Translations under genes and position numbers: made by a program
In this document: piece by piece, positions 34,323 through 47,757 of the stretch
Position numbering within the stretch: position 1 is the first letter of the stretch
Layout of the letters: each line of letters begins with the position of its first letter
The notes under the pieces: generated by a model
Databases searched by the model: none
Seen by the model: the letters and a program-made list of their open reading frames with translations, nothing else
Told to the model about the DNA's origin: nothing
NCBI GenBank assembly: GCA_027422505.1
Contig: JAPQWV010000326.1
Location: 491,001 to 555,000 of the forward strand
Length of the DNA: 64,000 nt
Source: Craterostigma plantagineum
Lineage: Eukaryota > Streptophyta > Magnoliopsida > Lamiales > Linderniaceae
Reading direction: 5' to 3'

Positions 34323-34810
34323 CTCGTATTCGCCTTCTTAATATTACGAACTATTAAGCGTATGCAATTTCCTCGTAAGTCACAAGGAATGTAAACATTG
34401 CCTATGTAAGATTAGGTTATAAATTATCACTGAAGTAAAAGAAGGCAAGAAGAAGACAAAAGGATGCAAATCCATTTTATTGGTCTTGAGCCTTATTATT
34501 GTACCTTTTGTTTGTAATGTAATTTGAATATTTTACGATTAACTATGCATGCAAATACCGATGATAAATTGTATTTGGATCATTTTATATTATACTATTA
34601 AAAAGCGACGACCTCTTTTATGAAAGTATATGGTTAAAGCATATTATCATGTGGGACAACTTTAAAAAGCTTGAGAACTTTAGTATGAGGATATATTTTC
34701 CAGTCTCATGCTGAGTCAAAAAGTAAACGTCTTCAGTCCTCCGACCATGACATTTGATTATTGTAAGAAATATTACTCCGTTCATTAAAAATACAATTTG
34801 TTATTATTAT
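34323..34810. other. 3' flank of TPP
   Basis: Untranslated 3' sequence and AT-rich spacer. The last bases before the retroelement are an ATT-repeat, which supplied the target site. Confidence 0.45.
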
Positions 34811-35355
34811 TGTTGGGTGCAAACTCAATTGTCCCACACCGAAATTTACAAAGAAAATGGAGTGGTTTATAAGCTTGTGGGTTCACTCCCTCTATTGCCA
34901 ATTGGTTTTAGAGAGGAATCCTACAAGCTTATACGGGCTCGTGTTTGGGCTGAACTTGGGTCTGAAAAATCCCTACATGGTGCGGTGAGCGTGGACGAAC
35001 ACGTGAGGGTCCTTCAGATGGAGAAATTCTAGCCCGGGTACGGCGTGGGTGGTGTGTCCCCGGCCCTTGTAAGACGATTGGTGAATCTGCGATGAGAAAA
35101 GCGAGCAGTGATTGCGGGGAAGCGCTTGATGCAGATAATCGTCGTAAAGGGAGGCCTGTTGAGTGGTCTTGAGTTTGAGGGGAGGTTTGTTGGGTGCAAA
35201 CTCAATTGTCCCACACCGAAATTTACAAGGAAAGATGGAGTGGTTTATAAGCTTGTGGGTTCACTCCCTCTATTGCCAATTGGTTTTAGAGAGGAACCCC
35301 AGAAGCTTATACGGGCTCGTGTTTGGGCTGAAATTGGGTCTGAAAAATCCCTACA
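34811..35355 (+). mobile_element. TRIM (terminal-repeat retrotransposon in miniature), complete
   Basis: Two direct LTRs, 34811-34977 and 35188-35355, start TGTTGGGTGCAAACTC and end CCCTACA, and differ at only a few positions. The 210-base internal part begins TGGTGCGGTGAGC, a degenerate primer-binding site (TGGT start), and ends in a purine tract (GAGTTTGAGGGGAGG) just before the right LTR. The flanks carry ATTAT on both sides (34806-34810 and 35356-35360), a 5-base target duplication, although it lies inside an ATT repeat. The element has no gag or pol coding capacity, so it would depend on another element's enzymes. Open frames across it are not genes. Confidence 0.85.
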
Positions 35356-35394
<39 letters not shown>

Positions 35395-35396
35395 TA
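35356..35396 (+). repeat. (ATT)n microsatellite at the TRIM insertion site
   Basis: About 12-13 ATT units follow the right LTR, and shorter ATT runs precede the left LTR, indicating insertion into an ATT repeat. Confidence 0.85.
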
Positions 35397-36428
35397 ACTA
35401 ATTGTCTAATTCACGTCAACTTATTGATCTATTATTAATCTTTTTATTTGGGTAATTAGCTTACATTAGTAAAATGCCATATGTAGATTTGAATCGACAC
35501 AACACACAATTATTGTGGGGCGTTCACGATTGAATTTCAACATTTAGTTTGGTTTTCTATTAAAGATTCCAAAGTGAAATCACTCATTTTTGTAGCTTAT
35601 ACGTGTAAGAAATCTAATACAATAAGGTTGAAATGAGGAGTTGGAATCCACTTTTAAGATCATGAGGTTGGGTTTTTTCATTTCTTCTATTGGCGTCTTT
35701 CTTTTTATGCAAAGAAGACAACACATGGATTCCTTACAACGTGACACTAACATGCCTCCAATTTCTTGGACAACCTTTGAGCTTTGGGACGTGGAAAGAT
35801 GGACACCAGATAAACCACCTAAAATATATTTTATATTAAATACACATATAATCGGAAATTAGAGTAAGTATGACGACTCTCCTTCATGCTCCATAGGAGT
35901 TGATAGTAAACAAATGCTAACAAACAAATATATATATATATATATATATGGAAGTACGTAATTCATCTGTAGTCATTTAAGCCATACGAATAACGCAGGC
36001 AGTCCTAAAAGTGCAGAACCATGACTTGGCAATGCAATGCAACCCTTGGTCACTAATTATCATAATAAATTGAAAAAAAAATGTCTTTAAAGTTAAAAGC
36101 AAAGCAATTTGTAACACACCATGTGAAAAACCAGTTAATCCACAGCCTAACTAGAACAAAGGCGAAGAAGAGAAGAAAGGTGGCAATCACATAAAGAATA
36201 ATAGTACTTGCATTTTCGCACGTGTCTCACCAGTTTATCAACACGTGTTATATTTCTGTCCCCGCATTGATGGTAGCGTTGTAGAAGAGAGCAAATAAAC
36301 GTATAAACTATTATGTTCGGAGAGAGAGAGATAAACATCCTTTTGGTTGGGCTGGGCCTGTGAATAAATGGTCCATAAAACCAATTGTCTAAATACAAAA
36401 AAAAAAAAGTTAATGTACAAAAAATAAT
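35397..36428. other. Intergenic, no gene supported
   Basis: AT-rich spacer with a (TA)n run at about 35929-35949. Open frames at 35641-35862 (+) and 36147-36398 (-) lack any family or splice support. Confidence 0.45.
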
Positions 36429-36501
36429 CGACTCCGCTGGGGATCGAACCCAGAATCTCTGGTTCCGTAGACCAGCGCCTTATCCATTGGGCCACGGAGT
36501 C
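36429..36501 (-). tRNA. tRNA-Arg (ACG)
   Basis: On the minus strand a 73-base cloverleaf begins GACTCCGTGGCCCAATGG and ends CAGCGGAGTCG. The anticodon stem is CTGGT/ACCAG with the loop CTACGGA carrying ACG. The B box (GGTTCGATCC) is intact. A T-run (ATTTTTT) follows as a pol III stop. All stems pair well. Confidence 0.95.
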
Positions 36502-36831
36502 CATTTATAGTTGTTGAAATGCAGTGTAACATTTCCTCGAGGAAGGAGGTTAGTCTCCTTTGTCAGGCTCCTTCCTTTTTTCTTGCTTTTAGATTAGCAT
36601 AATTTTGGGCTTTACGAAGATAAGTAAAAAAAAAAAAATCTGGGGAGTGCCATCTATAATTGGAGCCACCGAAACCATGGCGTTGAGCTTTGCTTTGTTT
36701 TGGAGACGATAAGCTGAAGAAAGGCGCCTACAGAAACACAAGAGAAAGCGATCACTTTTTTTTTTGCTTTTTTCCTGATTAGCTGAAGAAATTCTGCTTC
36801 ACTTTTGCTGGGCTCAGTAGAACACGAATCA
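36502..36831. promoter_or_regulatory. Upstream region and 5' leader of ROCK1
   Basis: The space between tRNA-Arg and the ROCK1 start codon is only 330 bases, so the promoter must be compact. Pyrimidine-rich stretches (CTCCTTCCTTTTTTCTTGCTTTT at 36568-36590 and a T-run at about 36757) are seen, but no clear TATA box. Confidence 0.35.
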
Positions 36832-38877
36832 ATGGCTGCCGCGAAGCCAGCAGTAGGTAAATCCGGTCAAGCTAACCCAAGCCCAAGCACCACAAGTTCA
36901 AAAGTTTGGTTGTTTTCTTTGCTGCTGACGTTGCAGTACGGTGCACAGCCCCTCATATCCAAGCGTTTCACCAGGTTATTCACAATTTTCTCTATTTTTG
37001 TTTGGAATGGCTCTTAGAGATGATCATTTGACTGAATGGTATGCCACTTTGGTTTATGCTTAATAAATGCTCTATTTGGTCGCCTGAGCTGTTGAAGGTA
37101 GAGGAGGTACCTAATGTTTTTTTATGATAGTAGTTTTTGATGCAATATTTTGGTCCAAAAGTTAGCTGAATGTATCCAGAAATTCGGCGATAAAATTGGG
37201 GACCATCTGTAAAAGCTAACGTTGTTGAAGTTTTTTTTTTTTTTTTTTTTTGTCTTCTTGTGGGTGATTTCTTGGTAGAATTTCGCTTTCAATTTAAGTT
37301 TTTTTTCCCTGTACAACCCTTGTTTTTTTGATCGATCTTGTTGCTCATCAAGTCTCTGTCATGCGTTCTTCGTATTCTGATTCTGAGGGTGTTTTCCCTT
37401 TTTTAAATTCGCCCAGGTAATTTTTTTCGTAATGATGATATTGTGACAAGATTAACTTATTCCACCCAATTGTAATTTCCTCTTGATGCAGCCGGGAAGT
37501 GATTGTAACTTCCTCTGTTTTGACATGTGAGGTGATCAAGGTAACTTTTGATTATGCATTATCCTCTAACCTCTCCATTCTATCACAAATCACATTGAAT
37601 TTTGAGTCACATCAATAAATGATAAAGGTAATATGTGCAATCCTGCTTCTGGCAAGAGATGGTACTTTGAGAAAGATATTCAAAGAATGGACTTTGCTTG
37701 GCTCTTTGACTGCATCAGGGCTGCCTGCAGCTATCTATGCTCTGCAAAACAGCTTGTTGCAGATCTCATATAGAAATTTGGATTCACTGACGTTCTCCAT
37801 TTTGAATCAGACAAAGCTATTTTTCACAGCATTGTTTGCTTTTATCATTCTAAGGTAATTCTTCCTTTTTCGGCAGTGATCGTGCATTTCCTACAAGAAG
37901 TTGATGTTTCCAAGCTTGATGGTCATTGTCGTTCCATTAGGCTCAAGATCATTCTCATTGATATCTTCACCTTTCCAATCTTTTCTTCTCTAATATCTTT
38001 AGCATGTTTATTTTCACAGGCAAAAGCAGTCAATTCAACAGATTGGGGCTCTATTCTTGTTGATAATTGCTGCAGTCCTTCTAAGTGTTGGGGAAGGCTC
38101 CAGCAAAGCATCGAGTTCTCATAATCCTGATGAAATCTTGTTCTATGGAATTGTTCCAGTTCTAGTAGCCTCTGTACTCTCTGGTTTGGCTTCTGCATTG
38201 TGTCAATGGGCATCTCAAGTAAGCTTCTTTTTGTCTTTTCTTCTCATGCTAGTATTCTGACAGTTATCATCTCACTCACCAATGCATTGGCACCATTTCT
38301 TACAAAGGTCAAGAAACGTACATCCTACTTGATGACCATTGAGATGTCCATTATAGGGAGCCTTTGCTTACTTGCCAGTGCTTACCAGTCCCCAGATGGG
38401 GTAGCCATTCAGAGACATGGATTCTTTTACAGATGGACTCCATTGACATTGGTACCATACTCAATGCTGTGTCTTCTAATTTCATTCACGTTAAAATCAT
38501 GGAGAAATCTAACCACCTCTGCAATGGATCATTGGTTTTTTCAGATTCCCGTTACGCTTAACGCTGTGGGTGGAATCCTTGTCGGTCTTGTGACTACATA
38601 CGCTGGTGGCGTTCGAAAGGTTGGTCTTACTTAGAAAAGCGTATTTCTGTCCACCGTACGTACCAATAGGTTGAAAGGCTTTCTAAAACGTGAAAAATCG
38701 TTCTTTTATTCACAGGGTTTCGTTATTGTTTCTGCCCTTTTGGTTACTGCGCTGCTGCAATTCGTCTTCGATGGAAAACCGCCGTCTCCGTACTGTCTTG
38801 TTGCGCTACCGCTGGTCGCCACCAGCATTTCAATCTACCAGAAATACCCTTACCGTGTTAAGAAGAAGGAATCGTAA
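36832..38877 (+). CDS. ROCK1: ER UDP-HexNAc / nucleotide-sugar transporter ROCK1-like
   Basis: The Arabidopsis homologue ROCK1 moves UDP-GlcNAc and UDP-GalNAc across the ER membrane and affects protein quality control and cytokinin oxidase levels. Seven exons join exactly to 332 residues: 36832-36974, 37492-37540, 37628-37854, 38020-38218, 38308-38451, 38545-38619 and 38716-38877. The family core is clear: LLLTLQYGAQPLISKRF, VIVTSSVLTCEVIKVI, GLPAAIYALQNSLLQISYRNLDSLTFSILNQTK, ALFAFIILRQKQS, SGLASALCQWASQV, GGILVGLVTTYAGGVRKGFVIVSALLVTALL. There are about nine to ten hydrophobic segments. The C-terminus ends in KKKES, a possible dilysine-type ER retrieval signal. The N-terminal ~20 residues are low complexity. 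Confidence 0.94.
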
Positions 38878-40743
<1,866 letters not shown>

Positions 40744-41352
40744 TAGCTACAGAGATGGTACAGAATACGTTTTACATATATATAATATAAATGGATGAGA
40801 AAATTTTGAGATGGACATCAGCTTCTTGGTTTTTGTCAATGGATGTGAAGATTTGAACTTTGATGAATAATCTTGACTTCGATAGTGTTATGTAGCTGAT
40901 ATGGCATAGCATGTGTGAATGTGGATTGCGAAAGATTTCGTGGGGGGCATAAAATGGTAACAAAGGGTTATCATCCAACTGCAAATCCTCTGATCAAAAT
41001 ACGATTGTCAATTTTATATACAACAGATAAAAAACTTAAAAACTGGTGAACAAAGCCAGAGTAGAAAGCAGCAGCAAGTCTAAAGAATGAAGGTATGGCT
41101 CGTTCGATAATATTGCCACGGGAGTTGTCGAAGAAAACAGATGTGGAATAATTTCAGACATTACCGTATTGCTTCGTTCTCAGTGTCAGATATATTAGAA
41201 TTATTGTTCCCATGCTAGACCTGAGAAACAGAAAAATAAACCAGTTAAGTTAATTTATAGAGATCCAAGACGGATTTTATGATCCCAGATAAGGCTAGCA
41301 TGTAAACAGTAGCGTCACATTGTTGGCTCTGCTTACAAAATTGAGAAGAGAA
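40744..41352. other. 3' flanks of RABH1 and of the minus-strand gene
   Basis: This convergent intergenic region shows no further gene, although the last exon of the minus-strand gene may extend into it. Confidence 0.4.
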
Positions 41353-42361
41353 TCACAACTCTTCTGGCATTGAACGAAGCAGTTCGCTTGTACTTCCTTG
41401 ACTTATTATCTGCCACAGAGGATGAACAGAGAAGAAGTGTGGTTTCATGTCAGATGCGCGTACACGATGCCAAGAACAACAAGAATTGTAGAGAAGGTAG
41501 ATTGTAGTTTTTGTGTTACAACTACCTCTGGAACTGAACTTGAGTAACTCAAGCACACAGTTCATAAAGAGCTGCATGTATTTGCCTCCCATCTGTACGC
41601 AAATCTCTTTTCGAAATGCACTCTGCAGATGGAAGATTATCATCAACATCTGCACCTCAAATTTGGGATCAAAGAAAACCCAGAAAGATTTACATACCGC
41701 TAAAGAATCATCAGGTTGTTCAACCCAATTAGGAGTATCAGTATTGCCTTTCTCAATATCACCACTGAAAACTAATGATGCACAGTTATCCACTTGCTCC
41801 ATCTTCAGGTTGGCGTGAGTTTGACATAGACGTTGAGAATTCAGGTACATTTCCGATTCCATAATTTTAGGAGCTTTCAAACGGCTTATATTCATTGGCA
41901 TATCAAACTGAGGGGACAAGTAGCTCCTTCATCAGGTAAATTTATCCAAAAAAGGCAGTAGATTAAAAATGAAAGCAGCTACGAAAGACATTCCATAACT
42001 CAGTATTGGCTCAAGAATACTGACAATAACTAAGATTTCAAAAAAAAAAAAAAAAATCCTTTTGCTTCCATTCCATATGTGAAAGTCAACGGCAGAATGT
42101 GGTGAAATCGAGCGGAAGAGAACAAAAGCGGAGTTAAATCTCAACAGAGAAAATGCACCAACATACAGAGCCAAAGTCCCAAGTAACAATCTTTATTACG
42201 AGGTTATTAATACTTCAAATCACCTAGATAAAACTTCAATCGCCGTATGAATAAACAGAAATAGATATATTAAAACCACCAAAAGCATCGAAATGCAGCT
42301 CAAACCAGACGGAATGCCCGAAGGAAAATCTCACATTTTGTTCACTAGTGTTCCCCGCCAT
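41353..42361 (-). CDS. Unidentified gene, exon structure partly resolved
   Basis: A start codon at 42361 opens a short exon (MAGNTSEQN, 42361-42335) with a good donor (GTGAGA). It joins in frame to 41907-41698, which follows a pyrimidine-rich acceptor and encodes FDMPMNISRLKAPKIMESEM and then a polar, acidic stretch ending PNWVEQPDDSLA before a strong donor (GTATGT). Beyond this, 41353-41660 has two rival frames: one gives SAFRKEICVQMGGKYMQLF, the other DVDDNLPSAECISKRDLR and a stop. I cannot choose between them, and the 3' boundary (41353) is that of the longest open frame. There is no signal peptide and no known domain. It is likely a small plant-specific nuclear or cytosolic protein. Confidence 0.5.
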
Positions 42362-42856
42362 TGAAGTGACGAATCCAAGAGGAATCAACACGAACCTTGC
42401 TTGTTCACATGGATCAGAGTCAAATTTGAGCTGATGCTATTTGCATGGATCTTCCCATCTCTTGCGACCTGGCACATTTTATTAATACGCAATAATGTGT
42501 GTGAGTTTTTCTTTTATATATATAATATACCATGGGAGCGTAAACTTCCAGGATAGCTCTTGTTGGGTTGGGGACCTCCTTGATTGATGATGACGATTGA
42601 CGACAAACATTTTCTGCTCAATTTAAAAAAAGTTAAGGAATTGACATATCTGCCCTTTCTTTTAGATGGACAAAAAATAAAAAGGACAATTAGTGGGCCC
42701 AAAAGGACCTAACAACGCCATTGGGCCTATGTAAAAGAAATGGCCCAAATATTACTTGCCTTTGTAATTGATATTGCTGACTGAGGCAATCACTTCAATC
42801 GGAATCACATCACAGCTCAGTTCAGCAGCTCAGATCGCCGCCGATTTCTTGCGTCA
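42362..42856. other. Divergent intergenic region upstream of TFCC
   Basis: This lies between the unidentified minus-strand gene and tubulin cofactor C. It contains a TATATATAATATA stretch at about 42517-42530. No further gene is seen. Confidence 0.4.
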
Positions 42857-43891
42857 ATGGAGGAATACGACGAGCATTTGGAGGAAAGCTCCACCGCAGA
42901 GGATATCGATCGAAAGCAAGCGCAGATGCTAGCGCGTCTCAACAAGCGCCACAATGCCGCGAACCGCGCCGCCCGGCCCGGCCCGGATAACACCCAATCC
43001 GAATCGATTCGATCGTTTCTGGACAAATTGTCCCACTCCAGGCAATCCATCGAGTCTCGCCTCGAGGGGATTCGAGAGGATCCGTCTCGAAAACCCGAGA
43101 TCGAATCCGTTTCCCTGGAGATCTCGGCCCTCGACGCGCTCGTCGCGGAGAATTCCTACTTTTTACCCGCGTACGAGATACGCGCGTGTATGGAGGTGAT
43201 AGTAGAGCTCCGGCGAACCCTTGACGAAGTCACCTCCCACGTCAACCCCAAGAAGAAATTCTCTTTCAAGACGAAGAAAGCCATACCTAGTGAGCCCACG
43301 AGTGTCTCGGTATCAAGCGGGAAACTCACAGCTGCAAACGATGCGGCCATTGGCCAGCCTGAAAAACACCCAGTGATTCGAAAAGATGCGATCTTTACAG
43401 CTGGTAATGGGTTCAGAAACAGAGTTAACGAAGTGTTGGCCGACGAGGGTCTAAGTGGGGAGTTCACCTTGTCGGGGCTGAGGGAGTGCGAGGTTAGATT
43501 AAAGGGTTGCAAATTGAGGGCTTTGTTCATAGATAAATTGGTAGATTGCAAAGTTATCGTCGGAGTTGTGACTGGCTCTGTTCTGATTGAGTCTGTGGAA
43601 TCATGTACGTTCGTTTTGGCATCACATCAGATAAGGATCCATAATGCGGAAAACTGCGACTTTTATCTTCGTGTAAGGAGTAAGCCTATCATCGAAGATT
43701 GCAGCGCTGTTAGATTTGCGCCGTATTGTCTGAGGTATGAAGGGAGCGAGCGTGACCTCGAGGAGGCTAATCTTGGCGAGGAGAATGAAAATTGGAGCAA
43801 TGTGGATGATTTTAAATGGTTAAGAGCAGTGCAGTCTCCAAACTGGTCGATTTTGCCTGAGGACGAGAGAATCGGGATAGTGGATGCTTAA
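42857..43891 (+). CDS. TFCC: Tubulin-folding cofactor C (TBCC domain)
   Basis: TFCC is the subunit of the cofactor C-D-E complex that stimulates GTP hydrolysis and release of folded alpha/beta tubulin (PORCINO in Arabidopsis). It is a single-exon gene with 344 residues. The N-terminal half is helical and charged (RKQAQMLARLNKRHNAANRA, then SFLDKLSHSRQSIESRLEGI), the spectrin-like region of the family. The C-terminal half is the beta-helical TBCC/C-CAP domain: GLRECEVRLKGCKLRALFIDKLVDCKVIVGVVTGSVLIESVESC, followed by the SHQIRIHNAENCDFYLRVRSKPIIEDC block that holds the conserved catalytic Arg. The absence of introns matches the family. It is convergent with DAHP synthase (470 bases between stops). 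Confidence 0.95.
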   Translation: MEEYDEHLEESSTAEDIDRKQAQMLARLNKRHNAANRAARPGPDNTQSESIRSFLDKLSHSRQSIESRLEGIREDPSRKPEIESVSLEISALDALVAENSYFLPAYEIRACMEVIVELRRTLDEVTSHVNPKKKFSFKTKKAIPSEPTSVSVSSGKLTAANDAAIGQPEKHPVIRKDAIFTAGNGFRNRVNEVLADEGLSGEFTLSGLRECEVRLKGCKLRALFIDKLVDCKVIVGVVTGSVLIESVESCTFVLASHQIRIHNAENCDFYLRVRSKPIIEDCSAVRFAPYCLRYEGSERDLEEANLGEENENWSNVDDFKWLRAVQSPNWSILPEDERIGIVDA

Positions 43892-44360
43892 CGAAAATAT
43901 GTAAGAGAAACGTTATCTCAGATGTTTATTTAAACATTGCATTGATGAGATTTTCACTTGCAGTTTCAGAGTGCTGCCATGTTTTATGAGTTGATGATGC
44001 TTTAGGTTTGTTTCCATATACTTACACGCATCGTTAGTACCCAAGTTGAAAGATAAATGACAGTTCTTGATCTCCACGGTTAGAATACTGAAATTCTGGG
44101 AATGTTCACATCATTATAGTATAAAAAGGTCATGTAGGAGTAAGAGGCAGAGATTGGAGACTCAATAGTCAGTATATAAATATCAACGCAGTACATGGCG
44201 GAACATTTAAAGCAATTTGTTGAACAAAGAGATACCTCACCACAGGTTCGTTTTTTCTTATTCCCAAAACAATCACGGAAACTTAAAAAAAGTAGGTACA
44301 ACATCGATGATTTTCTTATCGGCTGATTAAAGACACTTCATTCATTCATTCAATCATGGT
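43892..44360. other. Convergent 3' flanks of TFCC and DAHP synthase
   Basis: Untranslated and intergenic sequence. No gene is seen; the 74-codon minus frame at 44080-44304 is within the DAHP synthase 3' UTR or flank. Confidence 0.45.
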
Positions 44361-46662
44361 TTACACGCTTGACGTTAGACGTCGAGATGCCATTCTTTGC
44401 TTCCTCAACCTCTCTGCAACGATGAAGGCGAGTTCTAGGGATTGAGAAGCGTTCAATCTTGGATCACAATGCGTGTGATAACGAGAGCTCAAGTCGTCGT
44501 AAGTCACCGTTCTTGATCCTCCAATGCATTCAGTAACGTTTTGTCCAGTCATTTCTAAGTGAATTCCACCTGCGTAGCTACCTTCTTGCTCGTGAACGTC
44601 AAAGAATGCTCTAACCTCGGCCTGTACGGAACAAAAGACAGCTCAGAACAAAGCAATTATGTAATAGGGAAGATAAGACGAACGGTTTTGGGTGCAATGC
44701 TGGCCTACATGAAAAAAGACGAATGCAATGTTCTTAAATGGTGCACATGTGAATTTTAGGGAATTGATCAATCAAGAAAGCAACTTGCACTATAATTTGA
44801 TGGTCCTCACCTACTTTTTAATGGCTTTCTTTCTTTCACCTACCCCACCACTTTTATTTGTTTTTGGAAAAGAAAAGGAACACTATGAGAAGAAGAAACA
44901 TACCAGGATAGCATCGAAAGCACGAGTCTTGAGCCCACAAGGCGCCTTGATGGTATTTCCATGCATAGGATCGCAGACCCAAGTCACGATTTGACCCGCC
45001 CCACGAACCGCCCTGATCAGATGAGGAAGCTTCACCCTCATATTCTCAGCACCCATTCTCACGATCACCGTTATTCTTCCTGGCTTGTTAGTTGGGTTCA
45101 ATATCTCTATGATTTTAGTGAGTTCTTGGGGATCCATCTTTTGACTCACCTGAAAAAAAATCCCAAGAACAGAGAGTTATGCTACTATCTCATGAGTTTG
45201 CCTGTCTTATTGCATCACTGTTTTCATGTCTACTACCTTGATGCCAAGAGGATTAGCAACTCCACGTAAAAACTCGACATGGGCACCGTCGAGTTGCCTG
45301 GTTCTCTCACCAACCCAGAGCATATGAGCCGAGCAACCGTAGTACGAATCAGAAGTTGAGTCTTTTCTGGTAAGCGCTTGCTCGTAAGGTAACAGCAAAC
45401 ATTCATGCGATGTCCAAAACTCAGTTGTGGACATTAATAGGGTGGTCAATGGTTAGCCCAGCAGCTTCCATGAAACCCAAGGCTTCGTCAACTCTATGGG
45501 CCAATTCTTGATATCTGTCTCCTTGTTCGCTGTGCTCGACGAAGTCAAGATTCCACTGGGTGACCCTCTGCATGGCGGCGTAACCACCAGTGGCAAAGGC
45601 CCTCAATAAGTTGAGAGTTGAAGCAGCTTGTGAATAGGCTCTTATCAACCTATGAGGGTCTGGCGTTCTCGATTTCTCATCGAAGGCATCTCCGTTGATG
45701 TTGTCGCCTTTGTAACTTGGAAGCTTCACGCCATCTTTTTCCTCGAACGGATCCGATCTTGGTTTTGCGAATTGACCAGCCATTCTTCCAACCTGATGAA
45801 ATGATTCTAAACTTCAGCCCTCATAATCCAGTAAAAGAAAAGTTCCATTTCATGCAAATTCCGCGCAGAAAGAAGAGAAGTGATACAAAGTTGACTCGTT
45901 ATATTTCTAAACTTAAAAGTCAAGCACGGTGTCTGCTGTTCTCTTCCTATGACTGTAACTAGTCAAGGCCAGCAATTTACTGCTAAAAGTACGATCTTTG
46001 CCGGTGAAAAATAGGCAAAACATATTATCATAACTGAAAGCCTAACATGTCAATTATGCAATTTTTTGCTGAACCCATCTTAAGATCCTGACTCAGATCC
46101 ACATATTTGCGGTCAAATATGATTCTATAAATGAAATTTTTTAGAGTGTGTGAATTTGTACCTTGATTACGGGCACTTGACCACCGAAGGAGAGCACAAC
46201 GCTCATCTGAAGAAGAACCCTGAAAGTATCACGAATGTAATTGGCACTGAACTCCTTGAAACTCTCCGCACAATCGCCGCCCTGCAAGAGGAAGGCCTTT
46301 CCCAATGCAGCCTCGGCCAAACGGTCCTCCAAGCTCCGAACCTCGCCGGCGAAGACGAGCGGCGGATAAGCCTCGAGAGTCTTCAACACGGATTCGAGCT
46401 CGGCCTGGTCGGGATATTCCGGTAGCTGAAGGGCCTTCATGGACTTCCATGTTTCAGGGGACCACGGCATTGGGGTGGATGATTTGGTTAGCGGCGATGG
46501 GGCGGCGGTGGTTTTGGTGGTGGCTACGGCGGCGGGGGTTTTCGCGGGTTCGGCCGCGTGCACGGCGGAGATGCATCGGCGGGTGGTGGAGGAGGTGGTG
46601 GTTGGGAAGAGTTTGTGGTTGGTGAGGGATTTCGTGGAGATGTGTGTGTTCGGTAGAGCCAT
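44361..46662 (-). CDS. DHS: DAHP synthase (class II), chloroplast precursor, frame broken by one base
   Basis: The enzyme condenses phosphoenolpyruvate and erythrose 4-phosphate, the entry step of the shikimate pathway, in plastids. Four exons: 46662-46162, 45792-45237, 45149-44904 and 44621-44361. Exon 1 has a Ser/Thr/Ala-rich transit peptide, then [30 protein letters not shown] and [14 protein letters not shown]. Exon 2 begins [15 protein letters not shown] and includes [21 protein letters not shown]. Exon 3 has [10 protein letters not shown], and exon 4 [15 protein letters not shown]. Exon 2 is 556 bases, one more than a multiple of three. The extra base lies at about 45434-45437, where CCTATTAATGTCC should read through to [17 protein letters not shown]. 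Upstream of it the frame stops after DHPINVHN. With 555 bases the protein would be 520 residues. TATA box at 46769-46776 on the minus strand. Confidence 0.93.
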
Positions 46663-47757
46663 TTTCGAGATTATCTTTCGTTTTCTTTTTTTTTTTTATT
46701 TCTTACAGCTTTTTTTTTTTTAAGATTTTCTTTCAATGGCTCTGGGAAAGAAGATGAGGTTGAAAGGGTTTATATAGAGAAGTTATATATAGGTTGACGA
46801 GAATAGCCTTGGTTGGTGACAACTGAGGAACGGTCAGATAGGGTTTACGAAGGTTAGGTGTGTGGGTGTTTGGTTAATGATGTTTATTTTTAGATAATTG
46901 CACTTTATTGACGATGTAAAGAAGAAATGAAATATTATAATGGTTTCTTTTGTCTTGTGTAATTGAAAAAAAAAAGCCGTGTAATGGTAAGAAAACTGCC
47001 ATTACTATATGGTAAGAAAACCATTGATTTGTTCAACTTACGAATTCAAACCGTCGTGTCTGACTAGTTAAGCATTAAAATAAAGAAAACTTGCGACTTT
47101 GAATCAGATGGACATAGCTCACCTCAAGGTGCTTGACTAAGTTCATTATTTATTATTAGCCGTCATTAAATATTGGTGTAAATGTTTTGGCAAAAAAATA
47201 TTAAGACGTTCATTGACGCTCAAGAAATCAAATCAAAATAACTCGCAATTGGTACATCACTTTGGTAGTATATATGAAAACGTATCACTTATCTGTTACT
47301 TCACATAAATAATTGGAAGTTCTGATCGGACACTTGTGCGTGGGACTAATATTTATGTCAAGGTTGGTGGGCATAATAAAATAAATTAAATACGGGTAAA
47401 ACGAATATTATATATATTGAGGGTCCAACATATATAGCTATACATATTGGACTTCTACGAAGAATCAAGCACATGCCATTTAGAAACTGTTGGGATAGAA
47501 CAGTTGGTCAGTTGCTTAAGATGTGGTGATTTCACGTGCAACTACTTCAAAGATAACACACACACTAGAATTTGATTTTCTTTTTTTTTTTTCCAATATC
47601 GCGATTTCGAATGTATGTCCGCACCATACGATACGGAAATTCGCCTGTCTACTCAACGAAGCATTGCAAGAAAAACGATTGTTCAGGGAATAGAAAAGCC
47701 AAGGCGTATATTACCAGTTCAGATCAGCTTAAAAAATGGCAAGAATCGATCGTTGAT
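46663..47757. other. Promoter of DAHP synthase and intergenic spacer
   Basis: A TATATAAA box (minus strand, 46769-46776) lies about 107 bases upstream of the DAHP synthase start, after a T-rich leader. The rest (46860-47757) is AT-rich spacer and the 3' flank of PABN. A plus-strand frame at 47572-47841 is antisense to PABN and not a gene. Confidence 0.5.

Noticed and set aside
34754..35438. Plus-strand open frames across 34.8-35.4 kb
   Set aside because: They read through the two LTRs and an ATT repeat; the repeated peptide comes from the direct LTR repeat, not from a gene.
46305..46625. Long GC-rich open frames on the plus strand opposite DAHP synthase exon 1
   Set aside because: They are antisense shadows of the GC-rich transit-peptide exon; composition is Arg/Trp-rich with no domain.
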